Source of the DNA: Bacillota bacterium
GTDB taxonomy: Bacteria; Bacillota; Clostridia; Christensenellales; Aristaeellaceae
DNA length: 64,000 bases
Assembly (NCBI GenBank): GCA_023425025.1
Contig: JAFADG010000004.1
Coordinates: forward strand, 1 to 64,000
Direction: 5' to 3'
Shown: positions 33,925 through 41,505 of the stretch, piece by piece
Layout: each line of letters begins with the position of its first letter
How positions within the stretch are numbered: position 1 is the stretch's first letter
The notes under the pieces: generated by a model
What the model was told of the DNA's origin: nothing
Databases searched by the model: none
The model's input: the letters and a program-made list of their open reading frames with translations, nothing else
Made by a program: the position numbers and the translations under genes

Positions 33925-35193
33925 ATGAACGATACGATACGCACATCCATATTGGACTTGCCGCGTCTCTCCCAGAGCCGGTCGGAAAAGAGCCTGAAGA
34001 TCATCGGCGGCGCGGCCTGGCCCGGCAGCCACTGCCCGCTGCATGTGGCGCGGGGCATGGCCGACATGCTGACGGGCCTAAACACCCTGGTGGTGGGCAC
34101 GCAGGAATGCGCATGGCATACCCATGTCAACTTTTCAGGCAGAAGCCAGGGCGGCGCAAAGCATTACACCTATGTCCTGTCGGAATCGGAAATCGCCTTC
34201 GGCTGCCGCAAGGGCGTTTTGGCTGCCCTCCGTTCCATGGCAAAAGAGGGAGCCCATATTATCCTGATGATTTTTACCTGCCTGCCGGACTTGATCGGTG
34301 AGGACGCGGAGGCGATTGCCCTTGACGCGCAGGAGGAGGGGATCACCGCTTTGCCTGTGCTGCTTGGTCACTTCCGTTCGTTAAGCTATCCCATTGGCTA
34401 CCGAAAGGTCATGCTGGCGCTTTTTCCCCTGCTTGCGCCCCGGCCGAAAAACGCAAAGCAGGTGAACCTCATCGGTTTTGCCAAAGGGCAGCGGCAGACG
34501 GAGGAATCGGAGCTGATCCGGGAGCTTTCCGCCGCCGGCGTCTCCTGCCGCACCGTTCCCCAGGGCTGCTCCTTGCAGGAATTTCAAAAGATGGCCGATG
34601 CCGCCGCGTGTGTTGCGCTGCTGCCGCCTTTTTGCGCCTTTGCGGCAAAAATGGAAAAGGAATTTGAGGTGACGGCGGTCGATCTGGGCAGCGCCTATGC
34701 GCCGGCGGATATAGCGGCCGAATATCAGAAGCTGTTTGCCGCGCTAAAGACGAGTTCATCCGATTCCCTTGAAAAAAGCCGGGAAGAAGCCCATACGCTG
34801 TACGGTGAATTCAAAAAGGCCGTTGCCGGTAAGACCTTTGTGCTTTTGCGGTGCGGTGAAACCGCCATGGCCCTGGCTTCCTTTTTGGCGGAGGCCGGGA
34901 TGCAGCCTGTATTTTTGCATGCGGAGGCGATCCTTAAGGAGGACGGCGGGCATATATCCGCCATCCTGAACTGCGGTTTTGACCCATTGACCGGTCATGA
35001 CGCTTCCCTTCGCCTTCCCGCGGAAGAGCTGCGCGCGCTGAAGGCCGATGTTTTCATTGGTTTTGAGGGTGCATCCCCTTTATATCAGGCATTCCCGTTT
35101 GTTGATCCGCGCCCCGCCCACGGGCAGACAGGCTATCTTAAAAGCATGCGGCTGATGCGGGATATTATGGCGAAGCTGGGAGGGGTGCGGTAA
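33925..35193 (+). CDS. Nitrogenase component-1-like subunit (NifD-type), first
   Basis: The 422-residue cytoplasmic protein resembles Oxidored_nitro family subunits. Three cysteines sit where nitrogenase and DPOR subunits hold their Fe-S cluster: Cys37 in GSHCPLHVA, Cys62 in VVGTQECAWHTH and Cys119 in IFTCLPDLIGEDAEAI. The C-L-P-D-L-I-G-E-D block is the clearest family mark. The FeMo-cofactor ligands of true NifD are not recognisable: the C-terminal block reads FPFVDPRPAHGQTGYLKSMR instead of the usual HSWD-type motif. It lies directly behind a FecE ATPase gene and overlaps the second subunit gene by 1 base. Confidence 0.82.
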   Translation: MNDTIRTSILDLPRLSQSRSEKSLKIIGGAAWPGSHCPLHVARGMADMLTGLNTLVVGTQECAWHTHVNFSGRSQGGAKHYTYVLSESEIAFGCRKGVLAALRSMAKEGAHIILMIFTCLPDLIGEDAEAIALDAQEEGITALPVLLGHFRSLSYPIGYRKVMLALFPLLAPRPKNAKQVNLIGFAKGQRQTEESELIRELSAAGVSCRTVPQGCSLQEFQKMADAAACVALLPPFCAFAAKMEKEFEVTAVDLGSAYAPADIAAEYQKLFAALKTSSSDSLEKSREEAHTLYGEFKKAVAGKTFVLLRCGETAMALASFLAEAGMQPVFLHAEAILKEDGGHISAILNCGFDPLTGHDASLRLPAEELRALKADVFIGFEGASPLYQAFPFVDPRPAHGQTGYLKSMRLMRDIMAKLGGVR

Positions 35194-36407
35194 TGGGCTT
35201 GTACAGGATGACGCCTCCGCCATCGGCCAGAATGGGCGCGCTGTGGACCCTGGGCTGTGTCGGGGAAATAGGCGTTGTGGAATATGGGGCCATGGGCCAT
35301 ATGCTGTACCAAAGCGTGCTGCTGGAACGCCTTGGCGGGGCGCAAAAGGCGGATATCATCAGTACCCATATAGATGAGCAGGATATTGCCACCGGCCGTA
35401 CGCGCCGTCTTGCCGCCGGGCTGGACGCGCTGATCGAAAACAGCCATCCCAAAGCGGTGATCCTTCTGCCGTCCATCATCCCCGCTGTTATCGGTATCGA
35501 CCTTGCCGCGGTCAGCGGAGAACTTCAAGGGCGGCATCCCGGCATTCAGCTGCTCACCCTGCCGCTGACACGCCTTGCCGCCCATGCCAACCAAGGGGTG
35601 GAGCAGGCCCTTTTGCTGATGGCGGAGCATTTTCCCAAACTGCAAGGCGAGCCTGTTCCGCTGACTTACAACCTGCTTGGCGTCTGCCCGGACCGCTACA
35701 ATTTTGACGCGGATGCAAAGGAGGTGCGCCGGCTGCTTTACGGGGCCTTTGGCGCCCGGTGCCTTTGCGGCTTCAGTGCCGGGGCCTCCGTAAGCGGGAT
35801 GCAGGCCATGGGAGCTGCCCAGGTGAACGTCGTTTTGCGCCGGGAGGCCCTTCTGGCTGCGCAGGCCCTAAAAAAGCGGTTGGGGACACCATACATATGC
35901 CCCAATCTGTATGGCCTTGCGGGGATAAACGCCATGCTGCGGGATCTGGCGCCGTTTTTTGAAAGGGAGCCTGACGCGGAATTTATCCGTGAGGAGCAAG
36001 TGCAAGCGGAATCTATGCGCAAAGCCGCCAAGCCCCTGCTTAGCAGATACGGCATGCGCGCCGCCAAGGTGAGTCTGGGCGGACCGGCGGATGTGGTGAA
36101 GGGGCTGCGTGCCTTTTTGCAGGATGATCTGGGTATAAGGATCGGGCTTTGCTGGTGCGATGATCCCGGGCAGGCGGAGGATGGCCTGCCATTCATTCCG
36201 GAGGATGAATTGATGGAGGCCATGGAAACCGATGATTCCGCCCTTTTGCTGGCGGATGGGGAATGGACCCGGCGGCTTGACGGCCATAGGCCGGCGCTTC
36301 AAATCGCACACCCCTCCCCCGGGCGAAAGCTCTTATACCCGTACGCCCCCTTTGTAGGGATAAGGGGAGTTATAAATCTTTTGTGCCAGTTGACCGAACG
36401 CTTATAA
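35193..36407 (+). CDS. Nitrogenase component-1-like subunit (NifK-type), second
   Basis: The 404-residue partner starts with ALWTLGCVGEIGVVEYGAMG, which keeps the first cluster cysteine (Cys22) and the G-A-x-G pattern of the fold. The second site reads STHIDEQDIATG with no cysteine. The third reads LLPSIIPAVIGID, where the family C-P-x-x-I-G has lost its cysteine. A central GAFGARCLCGFSAGASV region and PYICPNLYGLAGINAML follow the normal layout. With the first subunit it would build an asymmetric dimer with a 3+1 cysteine set. The start follows GGGAGGGG and overlaps the previous stop. Confidence 0.8.
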   Translation: MGLYRMTPPPSARMGALWTLGCVGEIGVVEYGAMGHMLYQSVLLERLGGAQKADIISTHIDEQDIATGRTRRLAAGLDALIENSHPKAVILLPSIIPAVIGIDLAAVSGELQGRHPGIQLLTLPLTRLAAHANQGVEQALLLMAEHFPKLQGEPVPLTYNLLGVCPDRYNFDADAKEVRRLLYGAFGARCLCGFSAGASVSGMQAMGAAQVNVVLRREALLAAQALKKRLGTPYICPNLYGLAGINAMLRDLAPFFEREPDAEFIREEQVQAESMRKAAKPLLSRYGMRAAKVSLGGPADVVKGLRAFLQDDLGIRIGLCWCDDPGQAEDGLPFIPEDELMEAMETDDSALLLADGEWTRRLDGHRPALQIAHPSPGRKLLYPYAPFVGIRGVINLLCQLTERL

Positions 36408-36421
36408 ATACCGGAGGCTTT

Positions 36422-37189
36422 ATGAAAAAGATTGCGATATACGGCAAGGGCGGTATCGGAAAATCCACCACCGTCTCCAACATTTCCGCCGCACTGGCAG
36501 AATCGGGGCTGAGGGTCATGCAGATCGGCTGCGACCCCAAGGCGGATTCCACCATCAACCTGCATGGCGGCAAACGGATTCCCACCGTACTGGACCAACT
36601 GCGTGACAAGGACAGGGTCACCCTTGAGGACATTGTATTTGAAGGGTTTTCGGGCGTTCTTTGCGTGGAGGCCGGCGGGCCCACCCCTGGCGTTGGATGC
36701 GCGGGCCGGGGCATTATCACGGCCTTTGAAACCCTGGAAGAATTGCATGCCGATGAAATCTACAAGCCGGATGTGGTGCTCTTTGACGTGCTGGGCGATG
36801 TGGTTTGCGGCGGCTTTGCCATGCCCATCCGGGGCGGCTATGCCCAGGAAGTGGTGATCGTTACCTCCGGGGAAATGATGTCGCTGTATGCCGCCGACAA
36901 CATCTCCCGGGCGGTCCGCGCCATGGGCCAAAGGGGATACGCCAGGCTCCGGGGCCTGATATTGAACGGCAAGGGCATTGCCGGCGAGCGGGAACTGGTG
37001 GAAAAGGCTGCAGGTGAGATGGAAACGGACATTTTGCACATGCTGCCCAGGTGTCCGGATGTACAGGCCGCGGAAGCCCGGGGTGCCACGGTGATTGAAG
37101 CATTCCCCGGTTCCGCCATGGCGTTAGAGTACAAGGCGCTGTCACAGAAGCTGCTCAAAGGCGAGGCGGTTTTACACAATGCCGTATGA
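36422..37189 (+). CDS. NifH-like Fe protein (reductase of the nitrogenase-like complex)
   Basis: The 255-residue ATPase carries P-loop GKGGIGKST (about 8-16) and CDPKADST. Cys93 lies in PGVGCAGRGIITAF and Cys129 in VLGDVVCGGFAMPIR, the two ligands that let a NifH dimer hold one [4Fe-4S] cluster. SGEMMSLYAADNISRAV matches NifH and DPOR/COR L-proteins closely. It would pass electrons to the two preceding subunits with ATP hydrolysis. ATG 36422 follows GGAGG and is 14 bases after the preceding stop. It is the last gene of the operon, ahead of a terminator. All catalytic residues I can check are intact. Confidence 0.9.
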   Translation: MKKIAIYGKGGIGKSTTVSNISAALAESGLRVMQIGCDPKADSTINLHGGKRIPTVLDQLRDKDRVTLEDIVFEGFSGVLCVEAGGPTPGVGCAGRGIITAFETLEELHADEIYKPDVVLFDVLGDVVCGGFAMPIRGGYAQEVVIVTSGEMMSLYAADNISRAVRAMGQRGYARLRGLILNGKGIAGERELVEKAAGEMETDILHMLPRCPDVQAAEARGATVIEAFPGSAMALEYKALSQKLLKGEAVLHNAV

Positions 37190-37216
37190 ACTGGTTCAGA
37201 TCATTTTTGCATCCCA

Positions 37217-37244
37217 AAAACAGGGCAAAAACTGTTTTCGTTTT
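37217..37244 (+). terminator. Terminator of the iron/nitrogenase-like operon
   Basis: AAAACAG (37217-37223) pairs with CTGTTTT (37232-37238) over an 8-base loop, followed by CGTTTT. It lies 28 bases after the NifH-like stop. Confidence 0.6.
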
Positions 37245-37436
37245 CCTGATATAAAACGAGGCGTCTGATATGCCTGCCGGTTCCGTCAATATCTTTCAAA
37301 ACAGCCTGTGCTGACAAACGCAGCTATGCCCAAGGTATGAATCCGCATCAAAAAAACATAAACGGAATTCATGACTCAAAAAGGGATAAAAGGGATGATC
37401 AGCGTCATGGCCGTTGATGGGAATTTGTCTTTGGGG

Positions 37437-38147
37437 TTATAGCTGAGGAAATGCAGCCTGGCATCCAGGTGCTTCCATACGGAAGATATATCCTTGCTCA
37501 TATTCATACAGCATTCGGTGGGATATGGCGTCATACCAGGGATCGGGCCGTGTGAGCGGCACATATCCTGTAGGCACAAGACGGCGCAGGGATACGTCAA
37601 ATCCCTCGTCGAAAAACGCATTGGCGATGTCGTCCAGCGTATGCATCTGCAATGGCGTAGCGCCATTTTCGTCAATCTGCCGCTTGATGCGGGGAAAGCT
37701 GGGGTTCCCGTTATAATCGGCGAAGGAGGTATAATACACGCCACCGGGCTTCAGCGCACCCCGGACCTTTTGGGCATGGCCGCGCAAATCACGGATCAGA
37801 TAGATCACGGAAATGCTGACCGCAAGATCAAACTGCTCCCCAAGCTCCTGCGGCTCGCCGGTAGCAAAATAGGATAGAGGCAGGTCTCCCCTGCGGCCGT
37901 TTGCCACCGCGACGGATTGTGTTGCCAGATCGATCCCCAAGCCTTTTTGAAATGGACGTCGCGCATACAGATATCGCAGAAAGCCGCCCTGGTTGCAGCC
38001 GATATCCAGCACGCTGCATTTTGAAAGGTCCTTTTCCAGCATCGCATCCAGCACCTTTTTCCAGTGCGGCGCGTGCCCGTCCTCCATGATTTGTTCCGAT
38101 TCGCCGGCCTTTTTCCACCATACGTCATACAACGGTTCCTTGGTCAT
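37437..38147 (-). CDS. Class I SAM-dependent methyltransferase
   Basis: The product has 236 residues with SAM motif I CSVLDIGCNQGGFLRYLYAR, motif II region GLGIDLATQSVAVANGR, and QFDLAVSISVIYLIRDLRGH as the post-I/motif IV area. It resembles small-molecule methyltransferases. ATG 38147 is chosen because AGGAGAG precedes it by 8 bases and the promoter start lies just upstream; longer frames would begin before the transcript. The gene is convergent with the nitrogenase-like operon. Its promoter carries box C, which ties it to that operon. The substrate is unknown. Confidence 0.82.
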   Translation of the reverse strand: MTKEPLYDVWWKKAGESEQIMEDGHAPHWKKVLDAMLEKDLSKCSVLDIGCNQGGFLRYLYARRPFQKGLGIDLATQSVAVANGRRGDLPLSYFATGEPQELGEQFDLAVSISVIYLIRDLRGHAQKVRGALKPGGVYYTSFADYNGNPSFPRIKRQIDENGATPLQMHTLDDIANAFFDEGFDVSLRRLVPTGYVPLTRPDPWYDAISHRMLYEYEQGYIFRMEAPGCQAAFPQL

Positions 38148-38163
38148 TTCATGCTCTCCTTTC

Positions 38164-38216
38164 CTATGGTTAGCTATAACTAACCATAGTATAATGGAAA
38201 AGCTGCCTTTCGTCAA
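38164..38216 (-). promoter_or_regulatory. Promoter with GTTAG-N6-CTAAC operator box C
   Basis: On the minus strand TTGACG (38211-38216) and TATACT (38188-38193) are 17 bases apart. A perfect 10-bp inverted repeat, CTATGGTTAG (38164-38173) and its complement (38180-38189), touches the -10 and covers the start point. Such placement is typical of a repressor that blocks RNA polymerase. The box shares GTTAG-N6-CTAAC with boxes A and B of the iron operon. Confidence 0.8.
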
Positions 38217-38397
38217 ACAAAACATATATGTTCTTGACATAAACGGACAATATGAGCATGACCATCGAAGATCATCATCCAGAAGTTCGCGCATTCGTTT
38301 TCGCTCATCCACTGGCCCAGCACATCCTTATGGCCCGCCGGATCAATGCCCAGAACCGAGTATACGGCCTTGTTCCCGACCATTTTTCGCCGTATGT

Positions 38398-39249
38398 TTA
38401 TCCGCTAATCTCCGTAGAAACCTTTTTGCGGTAGGACTGCGGTGTAATGGTGTAGCGCGCCTTGAAGCTTTGTATAAAGTTGTTGACGTTTGAAAAGCCC
38501 ACCTGCATGGCAATGTCTTGGATTGTATCATCGCCTGATTCCAGAAGTTTTCGCGCGTTGGCAAGTCTCAGATTGGTGAGGTACTTGCGCGGGCTCAAGC
38601 CGATTTGTTTTGTAAAACAATGTGTCAGATAGTTGGGGTGGACATAGTGCTGCTTCGCCATGTCCTGTATGGTGATTTGCTGGGCGTAGTGTTCGTCGAT
38701 ATAGTTATGTACTCTGGCAACCAAGGTGTTGTTGCTAGCGCCGTTCATTATGAAAAAATCAGGATGTTGACTGCGCAGTTCGCAAAACAAGAGGCTAAAG
38801 AGGCACCGAATGTGAAAATCCATGTTGAGGTTATCCGCGTCGTTTTGAAGCTGTACGGCTTCGATGCGCCCAAAAATTTTTTCGATGACCGCTTCCAATT
38901 TAGATACATTTAAAAACCGCGGAGTCGGCTCCTTTTCACCATCATCATTGAGGGTGTATGCCTGGAAGGGCGAGAGCAGAGAGGGTGCGTCAAGCCATAC
39001 CGCCGCTTGATGCGCGGGGATGCTGATAAAATACCTTTCATAGGGATATTCAACATTCTTTACACCGTGCTGGACGCCGCACGGCATGAAAATTAGCGTC
39101 TTGGGCGCAACCTTCACCGTTTTTACTACGCCTTGAGCCGTCGTGTAACAAAAATCATACGTACCACAGATACAATACGTAATTTCATATTCCGTATGAA
39201 AGTGCATAAAGAAATCTGGCAACTTGTGAAAATGCCTATAAATGATCAT
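38398..39249 (-). CDS. AraC-family transcriptional regulator with cupin domain
   Basis: The 283-residue protein has an N-terminal cupin (FHKLPDFFMHFHTEYEITYC, then KTLIFMPCGVQHGV) and two C-terminal helix-turn-helix motifs (ITIQDMAKQHYVHPNYLTHC; IQDIAMQVGFSNVNNFIQSF), ending TPQSYRKK. These domains bind sugars in relatives. It is divergent from the CUT1 transporter and GH105 cluster beginning at 39618, with about 370 bases between, and is the obvious regulator of that cluster. Confidence 0.88.
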   Translation of the reverse strand: MIIYRHFHKLPDFFMHFHTEYEITYCICGTYDFCYTTAQGVVKTVKVAPKTLIFMPCGVQHGVKNVEYPYERYFISIPAHQAAVWLDAPSLLSPFQAYTLNDDGEKEPTPRFLNVSKLEAVIEKIFGRIEAVQLQNDADNLNMDFHIRCLFSLLFCELRSQHPDFFIMNGASNNTLVARVHNYIDEHYAQQITIQDMAKQHYVHPNYLTHCFTKQIGLSPRKYLTNLRLANARKLLESGDDTIQDIAMQVGFSNVNNFIQSFKARYTITPQSYRKKVSTEISG

Positions 39250-39617
39250 AATTTACTCCTTGACAAGCGTCCTTTAAAGGCAGGCTTGTAAACTCAGTAA
39301 TACGGCATGAAATTTTCGGGTAATGGCAAGGGCGCATTATATTAGATCAGGTATTATATACTGCGCAGTATTATTTTTTAGTATAGCAGTCTTCCGTCGG
39401 CCACACAAGTGTTTTCATAAATATTGAATGCTAAAAGTGTTTGGTAATATACAATGTGTATAAAGCAAGTCGAGCATGCCTGCTGCACCCAAATCCCAAG
39501 TTCTGCTTTCAAAGAGAGCAGAAAACAGATATTTGTTTGTCGATTCCATATATCTTTTCGCTGATAATGCCTGTATTATAGGGGGTACAAAGCAAAGGGA
39601 TATCGCATGGAAACGAG
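39250..39617. promoter_or_regulatory. Divergent control region with 14-bp palindrome
   Basis: This region separates the AraC gene from the transporter genes. ATACTGCGCAGTAT (39358-39371) is a perfect palindrome and a candidate operator. A/T-rich tracts around it are promoter-like, but no clean -35/-10 pair stands out. No gene is seen. Confidence 0.45.
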
Positions 39618-40568
39618 ATGATAAGAAGCATGAAAGTGATGGGTTCAGTGCGCCGGGGACAGCATTTTTCAAAATCCTTTCAGGAAGTTGTGCAACACAA
39701 ATGGCTTTATGTGATGCTCATTATTCCGGTGGTACTGATTCTTCTCTTTTCGTACATGCCCATGGGTGGCGTTACGATTGCGTTCAAGGACTACAATATG
39801 TTCAAAGGGGTCTGGGGCAGTGATTGGGTAGGTCTCAAATACTTCAGGCAGGTTTTTTCCTTTACGCAGTTCTGGGATTCTGTGCGCAACATGCTGGTGC
39901 TCAACGTCGTAGGCCTTGTCCTTGGCTTTCCGGCACCGATCATTCTGGCACTGTTCCTCAACGAAATCAAGCAGCGCCATTTTAAAAAGACCGTTCAGAC
40001 GGTCATGTACATGCCACACTTTATCTCATGGGTTGTCGTCGGCGGCATGATGTATCAGCTCTTCGCTTCATCGGGGTTGGTCAACAGCATCCTGCACATG
40101 TTCGGCGGGTCGAACGTTCCCTTCCTTTCAAGCAACGGCTGGTGGATATTCACCTATTTTTTTGTCGGCCTATGGAAGACGATCGGGTGGAACACCATCA
40201 TCTACCTCTCCGCGATGACAGGCATCGACCAGCAGATTTACGAGGCGGCCAGAGTAGACGGCTGCTCCAGATTCCGCATGATGATCTCCATCACCTTGCC
40301 CAGCATCCTCAACACCGTCATGATTATGCTGATCCTCGCCATTGGCGGCCTTGCCAGTATTGGGTTTGAACAACCCTTTGTCATGCAGAACAGCGTCGTC
40401 ATGGAGATCGCGGACGTCGTATCAACCTACGTGTACCGCGTGGGTATTAGGCAGGCGAAGTTCAGCATCGGCACGGCGGTCGGCCTCGCACAATCGGTCA
40501 TCAACTTTATCCTGGTGATTTCGGCCAATACCATCAGCCGCCGCATCACAGGCGAGAGTATCTGGTAA
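39618..40568 (+). CDS. CUT1 sugar ABC transporter permease (LplB-like)
   Basis: The 316-residue protein has six membrane segments, first YVMLIIPVVLILLFSYMPMG. The EAA loop is QIYEAARVDGCSRFRMMISI. MYMPHFISWVVVGGMMYQLF is typical of LplB. The ribosome-binding site before ATG 39618 is weak; ATG 39630 is an alternative. It heads the operon 39618-48323 and works with the next two gene products; no ATPase is encoded. Confidence 0.9.
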   Translation: MIRSMKVMGSVRRGQHFSKSFQEVVQHKWLYVMLIIPVVLILLFSYMPMGGVTIAFKDYNMFKGVWGSDWVGLKYFRQVFSFTQFWDSVRNMLVLNVVGLVLGFPAPIILALFLNEIKQRHFKKTVQTVMYMPHFISWVVVGGMMYQLFASSGLVNSILHMFGGSNVPFLSSNGWWIFTYFFVGLWKTIGWNTIIYLSAMTGIDQQIYEAARVDGCSRFRMMISITLPSILNTVMIMLILAIGGLASIGFEQPFVMQNSVVMEIADVVSTYVYRVGIRQAKFSIGTAVGLAQSVINFILVISANTISRRITGESIW

Positions 40569-40586
40569 AGGAGGGGGGTACACATT

Positions 40587-41459
40587 ATGAGAGAGTCCAG
40601 AGGAGACCGTATATTTAATGGATTTACCATCAGCGTCGTCATTCTGGTCGCGCTTGTCTGCCTGCTTCCTTTCCTATACATCGTCGCAGTGTCGTTTTCC
40701 GGCAAGAACGCTGTGCTGCGCAGTGAAGTTTTCCTGTGGCCGGTCGAGTTCGATCTTAAGGCGTACAAGGCGGTGTTCAACTCCAGCTCGCTGATACGCT
40801 CCATGTGGTTTACCATAGGGCTTACGGCCGTCTATACGTTCATCAGCCTTTTTGTAACCGTCCTGTGTGCCTATCCACTCTCGCGCTCCTATCTTGTCAT
40901 GCGCAAGCCGTTGATGGTGTACGTCCTGCTCACGATGTATTTTTCAGGCGGCATGATTCCGATATTTCTAAACATCAACGATTTAGGCCTCATCGATTCA
41001 CCGTGGGCGCTGATACTGCCCAGTTGCCTGTCCATTTACAACATGATCCTGATGCGAAGTTTCTTCGTTGGCATGCCAAAGGAGCTGGAAGAATCCGCCT
41101 TTGTCGACGGTGCAAATGATATGGTCGTCCTATGGCGTATTATTCTTCCGCTTTCCAAAGCAGCGCTTGCGACGATCGGCCTGTTCTACGCGGTATCCCG
41201 GTGGAATGGGTTTATGGATTCACTGCTCTACATCAACGATGAATCCATGTATACGGTTCAGGTGCGTCTGCGTCAACTGATTCAGGCAAGTCAAGTTACA
41301 CAGATGATGGAAGACGTTCCGGAATACAAAACCGACCTGATCGGCGAGACCATAAAATCAGCGTGTTTGGTCTTCAGCATGATCCCCATCATCATCCTTT
41401 ACCCCTGGCTGCAAAAGTACTTTGTCAAGGGCGTTATGATCGGGTCGATCAAGGGTTAG
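40587..41459 (+). CDS. CUT1 sugar ABC transporter permease (YtcP-like)
   Basis: The 290-residue protein has six membrane segments and the EAA loop PKELEESAFVDGANDMVVLW. Its end, LQKYFVKGVMIGSIKG, is standard for YtcP. AAAGGAGGGGGG precedes the ATG. It pairs with the permease 18 bases upstream. Confidence 0.9.
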   Translation: MRESRGDRIFNGFTISVVILVALVCLLPFLYIVAVSFSGKNAVLRSEVFLWPVEFDLKAYKAVFNSSSLIRSMWFTIGLTAVYTFISLFVTVLCAYPLSRSYLVMRKPLMVYVLLTMYFSGGMIPIFLNINDLGLIDSPWALILPSCLSIYNMILMRSFFVGMPKELEESAFVDGANDMVVLWRIILPLSKAALATIGLFYAVSRWNGFMDSLLYINDESMYTVQVRLRQLIQASQVTQMMEDVPEYKTDLIGETIKSACLVFSMIPIIILYPWLQKYFVKGVMIGSIKG

Positions 41460-41505
41460 TCATGCCGCGGATGCGGCATAGAAATATCATCAAGGAGGAA
41501 GAAAG

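Noticed and set aside
33925..37189. A functional nitrogen-fixing nitrogenase
   Set aside because: The cofactor-ligand motifs of NifD are missing, the second subunit lacks two of three P-cluster cysteines, and no nifE, nifN or nifB is nearby.
38252..38434. 60-residue gene on the plus strand
   Set aside because: It lacks a ribosome-binding site, overlaps the end of the AraC gene, and has no recognisable motif. A decayed fragment is possible.
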